A stretch of DNA of 64,000 nucleotides from Acinetobacter calcoaceticus (lineage in GTDB: Bacteria; Pseudomonadota; Gammaproteobacteria; Pseudomonadales; Moraxellaceae): assembly GCF_004345325.1 (NCBI RefSeq), contig NZ_SLVJ01000012.1, forward strand, positions 1 through 64,000, read 5' to 3'. The first letter of the stretch is position 1, and the number at the start of each line of letters is the position of its first letter. Of the stretch, positions 1 to 8,356 are shown one piece after another. The translations under genes and the position numbers were made by a program. The notes beneath the pieces are model-generated. The model did no database searches and was not told where the DNA came from. It saw only the letters and a list, made by a program, of their open reading frames with translations.

Positions 1-1083
1 TCCATTAAGGGGCTGTGTGGGCGACCAAAGCGAAAAAAGAAAACTGATAAAGGTTCTATTTATTTAACCTCTGATTTATTTGAGTTCCGTACAGAAAATA
101 AAAAACGGAAGTTATTTATTGGTGGCAAGAAATTTAATATTGGGTCATTAAATTTTAAAGCCCATGCTGATTTTAATGAACCCAAGTCGCTTTACATTCG
201 CAAAGAACGTGGTCAATACTTCATTTCGTTCTGTTATGAAGATGGCTTGGAGCAAGATTCATTTACCCCCAAAGAACACCTAGATTACTTGCGTGGCATG
301 ACCACGGAACACCTACAAAAAACAGTGGTTGGAATAGATCGTGGTGTCACCATCCCTGTCCATGCAGGACATGAGCAATTCGATTTCTCTAAAGAACAAA
401 AGAATCATTTAAGCAAAGCAGATCGCTACATTAAACGACTGCAAAAAAAGCTTGCTCGACAAGAAAAAGGTTCAAACCGTAGGGCTAAAACTAAGCATCG
501 AATTGCGGTGCATCATGCCAAAAAAGCCAATATTCGCAAAGACTTTGCTCACAAGACAAGTCATGCACTGGTCAATGGTTTTGGGAAGGTATTTGTTTTT
601 GAGAAACTAAATACCAAACAAATGACCAAGAAACCAAAGCCAAAGAAAGACGAATCAGGGCGGTTTATCCCTAATAAAGCAAAAGCTAAAGCTGGGTTAA
701 ATCGAGCAATCCTGAATGTTGGTTGGCATAAAATTGCAACATTCTTAAAATATAAAGCAGCCAAATCAGGAAAGGCTGTATTTACCGTCAATGCTTCTTA
801 TACAAGTCAGGAGTGCGCTTCATGCGGTCACACTCACCCCGACAATCGCAAAAGCCAAGAAAAGTTTAAATGCGTGAGTTGTGGATATTCTGATAATGCA
901 GATCACAATGCTTCAATTGTTATTAAGAACAGGGCAATCAAATTAATTTTAGACAGTGGAACACTGTTGGATGATAATTATTTGTCATCTAGTGGGCGTG
1001 GAGGTATTCGTAAGACGAAAAAGAGTGTTAAAGCTCTTTCTCGCATTGCCAGTGAAACGTCAAAAGAAAAGTGTGCAACTTAG
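1..1083 (+). CDS. tnpB: TnpB RNA-guided endonuclease (OrfB, IS200/IS605), 5' end outside window
   Basis: The frame is open from the first base of the window, so the protein is N-terminally truncated by the window and not by mutation; the TTG at 247 is internal. TnpB proteins are omega-RNA-guided nucleases related to Cas12 that help IS200/IS605 elements persist. The split RuvC active site is complete: Asp in GIDRG (337-339), Glu in FVFEKL (601-603), and Asp in DNADHNAS (901-903). A four-Cys zinc finger (CASCG, then CVSCG) lies between the second and third acidic residues. A Lys/Arg-rich helical stretch follows the first RuvC segment. The C-terminal tail after the last Asp is about 60 residues, and its coding DNA overlaps the predicted omega RNA. 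About 360 residues are visible, close to the roughly 370-400 of full-length TnpB, so little is missing. No frameshift is seen; the nuclease looks functional. Confidence 0.9.
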   Translation, partial: SIKGLCGRPKRKKKTDKGSIYLTSDLFEFRTENKKRKLFIGGKKFNIGSLNFKAHADFNEPKSLYIRKERGQYFISFCYEDGLEQDSFTPKEHLDYLRGMTTEHLQKTVVGIDRGVTIPVHAGHEQFDFSKEQKNHLSKADRYIKRLQKKLARQEKGSNRRAKTKHRIAVHHAKKANIRKDFAHKTSHALVNGFGKVFVFEKLNTKQMTKKPKPKKDESGRFIPNKAKAKAGLNRAILNVGWHKIATFLKYKAAKSGKAVFTVNASYTSQECASCGHTHPDNRKSQEKFKCVSCGYSDNADHNASIVIKNRAIKLILDSGTLLDDNYLSSSGRGGIRKTKKSVKALSRIASETSKEKCAT

Positions 1084-1125
1084 TTGCACTACGGAAACTC
1101 GATTGCTTTAGCATTGAGTAGTTCA
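1005..1125 (+). ncRNA. Putative omega RNA (reRNA) scaffold at the tnpB 3' end
   Basis: In IS200/IS605 elements the guide RNA of TnpB is made from the tnpB 3' end plus the right end and runs into flanking DNA, which acts as guide. Three hairpins lie in series here: AAAGAG/CTCTTT at 1020-1039, GTGCAAC-TTA-GTTGCAC at 1073-1089 (spanning the tnpB stop codon at 1081-1083), and the right-end palindrome at 1097-1119. The scaffold should end near 1125, and the guide would begin at 1126 in host DNA. The 5' boundary is a guess. Type and position are inferred from family knowledge and visible structure only. Confidence 0.5.
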
Positions 1126-1159
1126 TCTATATACAGTTTGATGCGGGGTACTCTACAAC

Positions 1160-2980
1160 TTAAAGCGCTGCAGTTTCACGCATCAGCCAGTCTAATGCAG
1201 GGCCATCTAGGTGTGCAGCCAATTGGGTGCGAACCTGCAGATGATAGTCATTGAGCCAAGCTTTTTCCTGTTGATCTAATAGCGCATGCACGATGCAATG
1301 CTGATGGATCGGGCAGAGGGTGAGGTTTTCAAAGCTCAGAAATTTTCCATAGCTGCTTGGCGTACTTGGATCATGGTGATGCGCAGTTGCTGTGACCAGA
1401 TTTTCAATGCGGATACCATATTGATCTTGATGATATAGTCCCGGTTCATTGGATACGATCATCCCCTCAAGCAATCCCGAATACGGCCCAATCGGTGCAT
1501 AGTAGGACAATACTTGTGGACCCTCGTGTACATTGAGCGCAAAGCCCACGCCATGACCTGTGCCATGTCGATAATCTAGATGCTGTTGCCAAAGGGGTTG
1601 TCTGGCGATGGCATCGAGTAAAGGTGCAGCCAAACCTTCAGGGAATACTGCGCGCGCCAAAGCTATATGCGATTTCAGCACCAAGGTATAGTCACGTTTT
1701 TGTTGCTCAGAGGGTTGTCCTACCGGGACGACACGGGTGATATCGGTGGTGCCATCTTGATATTGACCACCAGAATCAATCAGTAATAATCCATCACCTG
1801 CAATCTGGGAAAAATGCTCAGGCGTAGCGCGATAATGCGGCAATGCACCATTGGCGTTATAACCGGCAATGGTTGAAAAACTTAGGCCTAAAAATCCTTC
1901 TTGCTCTGCACGATACGCGCTGATTTTGTCATCGATATCCAATTCATTCAGCGGCAGTTTTTGTGCAAGATGCTGTTCCAACCATGCAAAAAAATGGCAC
2001 AGTGCAACGCCATCTTTGAGCATGGCATGACGGATGTGTTGCAATTCACTAGGGTGTTTTTGCGCCTTCAAGCGCGTACTTGGATTGATGTCTTCAACGA
2101 TGTGGATGGTTGAATCCAAGGCATGCGCATGCTGTAGTGATACTTTGGCTGGATCAATCCAGAGTTGTTGTACACTGTTTGGATCAAGCGCATTTAAGTA
2201 TCCAACACTGTCGGTATAAGGCTTTAAGCGTATGCCATCGGCCTGTAATTGTTGTTGCAACGCAGGACTTAATTTGGCTGGGTCGATAAATAAAATGACT
2301 TGTTGCTGATCCAGATACAGATGGGCAAGAAACACCGGGTTATATTCCACATCTCGACCGCGACAATTGAGCAACCACGCAATATCATCCAATGCTGAGA
2401 TAAAGTGTGCATCGATATTTCTTTGCGCCAATTGTTGGCGCACTAAGGCGATTTTCTCGATATGACTCAAGGCGTTGAGCCCATCTTTCATCATCCACAC
2501 TGCTTCAACCGGCAACGCGGGGCGATCTGACCAGATCGGATTGATCAGATCAACTGTGGTATTCAGTTTAATCTGCTGTTGATCTGCAATCGCAGTTAAG
2601 GCTTTAAACTGCTGCACTGAAATGATCTGTGCATCCACTGCCAGCACCGCATCTTTACTGAGTTGCTGTGCGATCCATGCCAAATGAGTACTGCTTTGAT
2701 CTGGGGTCAGTTTTTGCAGCTCAATCCCTGTGGCAGCCAATTGTTGTTCAGCTTGTACCCAATAACGACCATCCACCCAAAGCCCAGCAAAATCCTGAGT
2801 CACCAACAAGGTTCCCACTGATCCAGTAAAGCCAGTGAGCCATTGTCTGATTTTCCAATGATCAGGCAGGTACTCGGACATATGTGGATCAGCACTCATC
2901 AACACCCATGCGTCGATATTTTGCTGTTGCATCTGTAGGCGGAGTTGCTTGAGTTTTTCAATCGGTTGCAGTTCAGTCAT
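1160..2980 (-). CDS. pepP: Xaa-Pro aminopeptidase (aminopeptidase P, M24B)
   Basis: Cytosolic metallopeptidase that removes the N-terminal residue from peptides with proline in second position. The 606-residue protein has the long three-domain architecture: two creatinase-like N-terminal domains (about 5-140 and 165-310), the M24 pita-bread catalytic domain (about 315-540) and a C-terminal extension. All five metal ligands are present: Asp402 and Asp413 (IDSGGQYQDGTTDITR), His476 (HGTGHGVG), Glu512 (SNEPGLY) and Glu526 (GIRIENL). There is no signal peptide. It lies 43 bp downstream of a peptide transporter gene on the same strand, so uptake and breakdown of proline-containing peptides may be co-expressed. 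An IS200/IS605-type element sits 35 bp beyond its stop codon, where a terminator would be expected. Confidence 0.93.
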   Translation of the reverse strand: MTELQPIEKLKQLRLQMQQQNIDAWVLMSADPHMSEYLPDHWKIRQWLTGFTGSVGTLLVTQDFAGLWVDGRYWVQAEQQLAATGIELQKLTPDQSSTHLAWIAQQLSKDAVLAVDAQIISVQQFKALTAIADQQQIKLNTTVDLINPIWSDRPALPVEAVWMMKDGLNALSHIEKIALVRQQLAQRNIDAHFISALDDIAWLLNCRGRDVEYNPVFLAHLYLDQQQVILFIDPAKLSPALQQQLQADGIRLKPYTDSVGYLNALDPNSVQQLWIDPAKVSLQHAHALDSTIHIVEDINPSTRLKAQKHPSELQHIRHAMLKDGVALCHFFAWLEQHLAQKLPLNELDIDDKISAYRAEQEGFLGLSFSTIAGYNANGALPHYRATPEHFSQIAGDGLLLIDSGGQYQDGTTDITRVVPVGQPSEQQKRDYTLVLKSHIALARAVFPEGLAAPLLDAIARQPLWQQHLDYRHGTGHGVGFALNVHEGPQVLSYYAPIGPYSGLLEGMIVSNEPGLYHQDQYGIRIENLVTATAHHHDPSTPSSYGKFLSFENLTLCPIHQHCIVHALLDQQEKAWLNDYHLQVRTQLAAHLDGPALDWLMRETAAL

Positions 2981-3022
2981 AAAAGTTTCACTCGGTTAAA
3001 GATGCCAAAGGCTGCTCAATGC

Positions 3023-4552
3023 CTAGTTTGACGCGGGTTGTTGGAGACGTTTTTTCATCATCGGATGCAGCGTTAATAAAAGAATAGCACCAATACACAG
3101 AATGAAAACACATTTAAAAAATAGGGTAGGGAAATGTTCAAGCGACTGACTGAGGATCTCACCACCCACCAATCCGGCAATAAGATTTCCTAAGGCGATC
3201 GCAGTACACCATAAGCCCATAATTTGACCGCGGATCAGCGTTGGAGAGAGTTTGGTCATGGCAGATAGTCCAATTGGACTGAGACATAACTCGCCAATGG
3301 TCAGCATAAACAAGCTTGCCACCATCCAAAGTGGTGAGACCAGTCCACCTTGACCCGTCATCGCAGCTTGGCTGGCAAGTGCCATGATGATGTAACCGAT
3401 CGCGGCCATAAACAGTGCTAACACAAATTTGATGATATAGCTCGGGTCACGATTGGATTGACCGAGTTTGACCCAGACCCAAGCAATGACGGGGCTAAAC
3501 AGCACAATAAAGATCGGGTTAATCGACTGGAACCACACTGTGGGGATCTCAAATCCCATTAGCATGCGATCGGTATAATCACGGGCAAAGATATTAAATG
3601 CCGTGGGTTGCTGTTCTGATGCCGACCAAAACAGTGCGGCAGCCATAATCAGAATAAAGCACAACAACACCTGTATTTTTTCCTGCCGATTGAAGCCTGC
3701 AAAGAAGATCAGGTAAATAAAATACGCTGTGATGATTACCACGATACCCACGGTCAATATGCTAGAGATCAAGATGGTATTGATCTGTACCCAACCGAGG
3801 GTCACGATGCAAATGCTCAGCGCAACAAAGATCAGAAAAGCGGCCACAATCTTGCCTGCATGGGGATGTTTGACTACAGGTTGGTCATAGGCAGGGGCAT
3901 GAGCAGCATCCGTGTGTTGATTTAGACGCTGCATTTGTGGAATGGCAATGAAGCGGAAGATCAGCACAGAGATCAGCATCCCGATGCCGCCAATACCAAA
4001 ACCCAGATGCCAACCGTGTTGTTCGACCATCAACCCCGTCAATAACGGTGCGACAAATGCGCCCAGATTAATTCCCATATAAAAAATTGAGAATCCCGCA
4101 TCACGGCGCGTATCTGTGGCTGAGTACAACGTCCCGACAATGACGGCAATACAGGTTTTAAACAGACCTGTGCCTAATACGATCAGTACCAAGCCAAAGT
4201 AAAAAAAGAATTGATCTAAAAATGCACTCAGCGCAATGGAGAGATGTCCCATGGCGATGATTACGGCACCGATCCAGACCGACTTGGATTGTCCCAACCA
4301 ATTGTCTGCGATCCATCCACCAAAAATAGTCATTAAATAGATCGAGCCTGCAAATAAGCCAATTAATGCTGCGGCACTAGCACGATCAAGTCCTAAACCG
4401 CCTTCTGAAACAATTGCGGTCATATATAAAATCAGTAAGGGGCGGATACCATAATAAGAAAAGCGTTCCCAAAGTTCGGTGAAAAACAAACTGTTTAATG
4501 GGCGCGGATGTCCAAAAAAAGCCCGATCTTCCTGATGCGGTGTTTTATCCAT
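3023..4552 (-). CDS. Proton-dependent oligopeptide transporter (POT/PTR2 family), copy 1
   Basis: Inner-membrane symporter that takes up di- and tripeptides with protons. It carries the POT signature ELWERFSYYG (ExxER motif on helix 1) and about 12-14 hydrophobic helices over about 509 residues. The frame extends upstream to 4651, but the ATG at 4552 (MDKTPHQED) is preferred. It is preceded by AGAAG about 10 nt upstream, it aligns with the start of the second copy at 4794-6347, and the extra 33 residues are hydrophilic and unconserved between copies. The two copies share long identical stretches (for example GLFKTCIAVIVG and GQIMGLWC), so they arose by tandem duplication. Substrate differences cannot be read from sequence. 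Confidence 0.9.
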   Translation of the reverse strand: MDKTPHQEDRAFFGHPRPLNSLFFTELWERFSYYGIRPLLILYMTAIVSEGGLGLDRASAAALIGLFAGSIYLMTIFGGWIADNWLGQSKSVWIGAVIIAMGHLSIALSAFLDQFFFYFGLVLIVLGTGLFKTCIAVIVGTLYSATDTRRDAGFSIFYMGINLGAFVAPLLTGLMVEQHGWHLGFGIGGIGMLISVLIFRFIAIPQMQRLNQHTDAAHAPAYDQPVVKHPHAGKIVAAFLIFVALSICIVTLGWVQINTILISSILTVGIVVIITAYFIYLIFFAGFNRQEKIQVLLCFILIMAAALFWSASEQQPTAFNIFARDYTDRMLMGFEIPTVWFQSINPIFIVLFSPVIAWVWVKLGQSNRDPSYIIKFVLALFMAAIGYIIMALASQAAMTGQGGLVSPLWMVASLFMLTIGELCLSPIGLSAMTKLSPTLIRGQIMGLWCTAIALGNLIAGLVGGEILSQSLEHFPTLFFKCVFILCIGAILLLTLHPMMKKRLQQPASN

Positions 4553-4730
4553 AATTTTAACTTCTATAAAATGCGGCTGTACTTGACAGTTATATTGATT
4601 ATTAATTTTTACTACACTATTAACTGTAACGATCAAGCGGTGCATTAGCAAAAACTATTCCTTGATCGCTGTGCAACTGGATAGTTTTAAAACACCACAT
4701 CCAAGAAATGGAAATCAGTCGGGCTTAAAG

Positions 4731-4759
4731 TTGGATCAAGCGTACAGAGCTTGATCCAA
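4731..4759 (-). terminator. Hairpin between the two peptide transporter genes
   Basis: Perfect 11-bp inverted repeat TTGGATCAAGC / GCTTGATCCAA with a 7-nt loop. It lies just downstream of copy 2 (read leftward) and upstream of copy 1. The tail on the minus strand is only CTTTAAG, without a clear U-run, so it could be a weak terminator or an mRNA-processing hairpin. Confidence 0.45.
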
Positions 4760-4793
4760 GTGCCGTCCTAGAACAGTATTTTTGAGCCAAAGC

Positions 4794-6347
4794 CTATTTT
4801 TGAGGCAATTCCTCAGATTGAGATTTCAGCATCATGCGTTGGATCACAGGTTTGAGTAACAGTAGGATCACTGCACCAATCACCAATGCCAAGACGCATT
4901 TAAAGAACAGACTGGGTAAGGTCTCAATCTCGACACTGACCATATGTCCACCAATCAGTCCTGCCATTAAGTTCCCCAAAGCACTTGCTGCACACCAGAG
5001 ACCCATAATTTGTCCACGCAGCATACTGGGTGCCAATTTGGTCATGGCTGAAAGCCCCACAGGACTTAAACAGAGTTCACCCAAAGTCAGTAATAAAATG
5101 CTGAAAACTAACCACAGTGGAGAGACTAAACCACCTTGACCGCTAACAATGGATTGGCTGGCAAAGCCCATCATTAAAAAGCCACTGGCCGCCAGTAATA
5201 AGGCAATTATAAATTTAGTGATATGGGTGGGTTCTTTATTACTTTTGGCCAGTTTGATCCAGATCCAAGCAGCAATCGGGGCAAATAACACGATAAATAA
5301 GGCATTGATAGATTGGAACCACAGGGTAGGTATTTCATAACCAAACAGCATTCGATCAGTATAATCACGCGCAAATAAGTTAAATGAAGTGGGTTTCTGT
5401 TCAAAGGCTGACCAGAACAGCGCCGCAGTGATTAACAGTACAAAGCACATCAACACCTGAAATCGTTCTTGCTGGTTTAATGCAGCAAAAAACATCAGGT
5501 AAATAAAGTACAGCCCTATACATAAACAAACCGCAATGGTCAGGTAAGTGGCTAAGAACACCATATTGATCTGGATCATGCCTACGCTGACCAAGCTAAT
5601 CACTACCCCGAGCAAGGCCAAAAAGCCAATGACGATTTTCACAGCATGTGGGTTTTTCACCACAGGGCGATCAAAGTTGGATGTCACTATCTGGGCGTCT
5701 GCTGCACGTTGTTGATCAAAGCGTTGCAATTGCGGCAGGGTATAAAAGCGGAACACCAGTAGTGAGATCAACATCCCTATACCACCCACCCCAAATCCAA
5801 TGTGCCAGCCATATTGCTGCACCAATACCCCGGTGATCAGTGGGGCAAAAAACGACCCCATGTTAATGCCCATATAAAAAAGGGAAAATCCAGCATCACG
5901 TCGACCATCATTGCTGTGATATAAGCCACCCACGATCACTGCAATACAGGTTTTAAAGAGTCCAGAACCTAATACGATCAAGACCAGACCAAAGTAAAAG
6001 AAGAATTGATCTAAAAATGCATTTAAGGCGATTGATAAGTGACCCAAAGCAATCAAGATTGAGCCATACCACACGGATTTGTTTTGCCCTAACCAATTGT
6101 CAGCGATCCATCCGCCAAAAACGGTCATCAAATAAATCGATCCAGCGAATACTCCAACCAAGGCTGCGGCACTGGCTCGATCGAGCCCTAATCCTCCATC
6201 TACCACGATAGCGGACATGTATAAGATCAGTAGTGGGCGGATCCCGTAGTATGAAAATCGTTCCCATAACTCGGTAAAAAATAAACCTTTTAAGGGTTGT
6301 GGATGGCCAAAAAAGGCTTGATCTTGCTGCTTAGTTTTAATTGACAT
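4794..6347 (-). CDS. Proton-dependent oligopeptide transporter (POT/PTR2 family), copy 2
   Basis: Inner-membrane di-/tripeptide:proton symporter, 517 residues. ELWERFSYYG near the N-terminus is the POT ExxER signature, and the rest is a chain of hydrophobic helices with a polar loop in the middle (around residues 215-245), as in other bacterial POTs. It is a close paralogue of the 3023-4552 gene. The start MSIKTKQQDQAFFG matches the internal start chosen for copy 1. The 207 bp upstream of it, between this gene and tagX, is very AT-rich and probably holds its promoter. It is transcribed in the same direction as the T6SS left arm but is functionally unrelated to it. Confidence 0.9.
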   Translation of the reverse strand: MSIKTKQQDQAFFGHPQPLKGLFFTELWERFSYYGIRPLLILYMSAIVVDGGLGLDRASAAALVGVFAGSIYLMTVFGGWIADNWLGQNKSVWYGSILIALGHLSIALNAFLDQFFFYFGLVLIVLGSGLFKTCIAVIVGGLYHSNDGRRDAGFSLFYMGINMGSFFAPLITGVLVQQYGWHIGFGVGGIGMLISLLVFRFYTLPQLQRFDQQRAADAQIVTSNFDRPVVKNPHAVKIVIGFLALLGVVISLVSVGMIQINMVFLATYLTIAVCLCIGLYFIYLMFFAALNQQERFQVLMCFVLLITAALFWSAFEQKPTSFNLFARDYTDRMLFGYEIPTLWFQSINALFIVLFAPIAAWIWIKLAKSNKEPTHITKFIIALLLAASGFLMMGFASQSIVSGQGGLVSPLWLVFSILLLTLGELCLSPVGLSAMTKLAPSMLRGQIMGLWCAASALGNLMAGLIGGHMVSVEIETLPSLFFKCVLALVIGAVILLLLKPVIQRMMLKSQSEELPQK

Positions 6348-6554
6348 ATGGTTTTTAATCGAATTGTTTGAAGTATGGTTTAATCATAAACCGTGTTTTA
6401 TAATGTGTTTTTAGCAAATAATAACCGTCAATGCACATATTTTTTTAATGAATATTTTTGTTTAAAATTAACACAATTGGTATAAATAATTTATATATCA
6501 ATAGTTTATGTTTAATTTTGTGCTAATAATGGTTTTGAAATTTCTAATTTATGG

Positions 6555-7511
6555 TTATTGGTTGGCTATAGTTTGGCCTTCATTGCTGAGTTGTTCAGCC
6601 ATGGCTTTGGTTTTTTGTAAGCCAGGCATACGATATTCGGTATGGCCAAAATCTTTAATCGATTTCCAACGTCCCCCCCAAGTCAGTCCAACCGACTCTG
6701 CAACTTGTCCATAAAGTTGATAGCCTTGCATCGCCCAAGCATCACGTTCACTGATCACCACCTTGCCATCACGTTTAAATGCCACATCTGCCGCGAGCCC
6801 GTATTGGTGAAAACTTTGATAAGCCCCAGCACGTGTGATATTGGCATTGCCAGCCAACATATTTTGGCGGGTTGGGCTGCGATATCCTTCGAGTAACACC
6901 AACTCATAGTTGTGGCGTTGTTTCATGATTTTAAACACCATCAATAAACGCTGTTTATATCGCGGATTCATCCGATCCCATTTGCGATCCACCAGACTGG
7001 TATTGAGGTGTGCTTGCATATCACTGACTTCATCCGCCTCCATGGGATTAGCCGATGGATCAAATGCATCAGGTAATGTGATAGAGGATGAATCACGCAT
7101 GGCCTCGACGATGGCGGCATTGACCAATTGTTCATTGACCTCAGGTGGCGGGGTTAATACTTCGCCATTGAGTAACGCATAAATTTGCGGATCAACTGCT
7201 TTTAAATAATCCGCTTCGACTTGGGTCGGATCAATATCACGTGTCAGTGCAAAGACTAAAATGGCAGAAAATAACGATCCGCCTGCAATTAATATCCACC
7301 ATTGCTGTAGGTGCCAGTGCTGTTGGGTTTGACTTGAACTGGCTGCTAGGTTCATTTGCTGAGCAAAACTACGCATTTTATGCAGTTTTTGTTTGCTTGA
7401 AGGCAGCACTGATCGCAGTCGATCATTGAGCTTGAGGCGTAACTCATAGGACATCAACAAGGCCAATACTAATCCACTGATCAAGAAAAAGACCACAATG
7501 ACAATGATCAT
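6555..7511 (-). CDS. tagX: TagX-like T6SS peptidoglycan hydrolase (M15 family L,D-/D,D-peptidase)
   Basis: Membrane-anchored M15 peptidase at the end of the T6SS left arm. Acinetobacter TagX is known as an L,D-endopeptidase that locally opens peptidoglycan for T6SS assembly. The 318-residue protein has an N-terminal membrane helix (1-20), a second hydrophobic segment (about 72-90) and a C-terminal M15_4 domain. Zinc ligands are visible: His235 and Asp242 in FHQYGLAADVAF and His290 in FGHTEY, with the substrate-site GYRSPTRQ around 209-216. It starts 2 bp from the end of the upstream gene, so the two are translationally coupled. Assignment to TagX rests on the domain and the cluster position; bond specificity is inferred from the family. 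Confidence 0.85.
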   Translation of the reverse strand: MIIVIVVFFLISGLVLALLMSYELRLKLNDRLRSVLPSSKQKLHKMRSFAQQMNLAASSSQTQQHWHLQQWWILIAGGSLFSAILVFALTRDIDPTQVEADYLKAVDPQIYALLNGEVLTPPPEVNEQLVNAAIVEAMRDSSSITLPDAFDPSANPMEADEVSDMQAHLNTSLVDRKWDRMNPRYKQRLLMVFKIMKQRHNYELVLLEGYRSPTRQNMLAGNANITRAGAYQSFHQYGLAADVAFKRDGKVVISERDAWAMQGYQLYGQVAESVGLTWGGRWKSIKDFGHTEYRMPGLQKTKAMAEQLSNEGQTIANQ

Positions 7512-7512
7512 A

Positions 7513-8292
7513 TTATTGTTCAGGTTTCGAATGGGTCACAGAGATTGACGTGGTTGCAGGCAAAGTTATTTCTGATTGTGTTGCATTGGGGGCATCTAGG
7601 CTTGAAGAGCTTGGATCGGTCGCTTTATTGGGTTTCTGATCGCCTGTTTTGATCTGGGCTTTATCCGTTGCTGCAGCCTTAATTTTTTGATCTGTGGTTT
7701 TATTAGGCAGTTGTGAGGGTACTTTCTCAGCAGTTTTTGCGGGCACTATCTTGCTATTTTGCTTAGTTTGACTGACTGAAGAGTTGAGCTGTAAATGTTG
7801 ATTCGGTTGATTATGATGAGAAAATTCGGCTGGATGGCTGATCGGTATCGACGTGGCAGTATTGCCTTGGGCTACATGGCCAAAAGGGTTTGTATTCAAA
7901 CTCGGCTTCGACGCTTGATCTTGAGGTTTAAACAGCAGGCTTAGATCATTGGCATCGACTGGATTCGGGTTGTGATGAGCTACTTTGGGCGGTTCAACTT
8001 GGGCTGTTTGCTGATGCGGTAACGGCAATGCTTCAGTCTGGTTTATAGCACGATCTGCAGGGAGGCGCTGAGTCAGCATGGCTGGATCTTGAGAGGATTC
8101 AGTTTGAGTTGTCGTGGCTCGGGCAGGACTTGCTGATGAATTGGCTCCGCTGAACCAGCTGTAAATCAAAAATATCAGGCTAGTGAGAAACACGCCTACA
8201 GCAAAACCGATCAGGAGATCAATTAAACGTAGAGGTATTTTTTGCCGCTGCGGCTTAAGTATTCGAACCGTATTTTGTTTATCTGTAGTCAT
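7513..8292 (-). CDS. T6SS-cluster protein of unknown function, single membrane helix with disordered tail
   Basis: No recognised domain. The 259-residue protein begins with a basic cytosolic segment, has one membrane helix at about 22-47 (LIGFAVGVFLTSLIFLIYSW), and continues as a long low-complexity region rich in Gln, Asn, Pro, Thr and Lys. The topology would place the tail in the periplasm, as in TonB/TolA-like linkers. It lies between tssL and tagX and is 2 bp from tagX, so it is part of the left-arm operon. Acinetobacter T6SS clusters have Acinetobacter-specific genes (named asa) at such positions; I do not assign a letter. A role as linker or scaffold for TagX or the membrane complex is only inference. 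Confidence 0.75.
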   Translation of the reverse strand: MTTDKQNTVRILKPQRQKIPLRLIDLLIGFAVGVFLTSLIFLIYSWFSGANSSASPARATTTQTESSQDPAMLTQRLPADRAINQTEALPLPHQQTAQVEPPKVAHHNPNPVDANDLSLLFKPQDQASKPSLNTNPFGHVAQGNTATSIPISHPAEFSHHNQPNQHLQLNSSVSQTKQNSKIVPAKTAEKVPSQLPNKTTDQKIKAAATDKAQIKTGDQKPNKATDPSSSSLDAPNATQSEITLPATTSISVTHSKPEQ

Positions 8293-8356
8293 AGTCAGTA
8301 CTTTTATTTTGGTGTTTTACAATATTGTTGTTTTGTTTAATCCATCAGCGATGGTT

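Larger units (their letters stand above)
1..1125 (+). mobile_element. IS200/IS605-family element, right part (left end outside window)
   Basis: The tnpB reading frame is followed by a typical IS200/IS605 right end: a subterminal imperfect palindrome at 1097-1119 (ACTCGATTGC, loop TTTA, GCATTGAGT) and then GTAGTTCA ending near 1125. These elements have no terminal inverted repeats and make no target duplication, so the exact end is inferred from the hairpin and the conserved-looking terminal octamer. The right end lies only about 35 bp beyond the stop codon of the convergent pepP gene. No tnpA is visible; it could lie to the left or be absent, as in IS1341-type tnpB-only elements. Confidence 0.75.

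Noticed and set aside
561..791. 76-residue open frame on the minus strand inside tnpB
   Set aside because: It lies fully within the tnpB coding frame and has no ribosome site or known motif, so it is a shadow frame.
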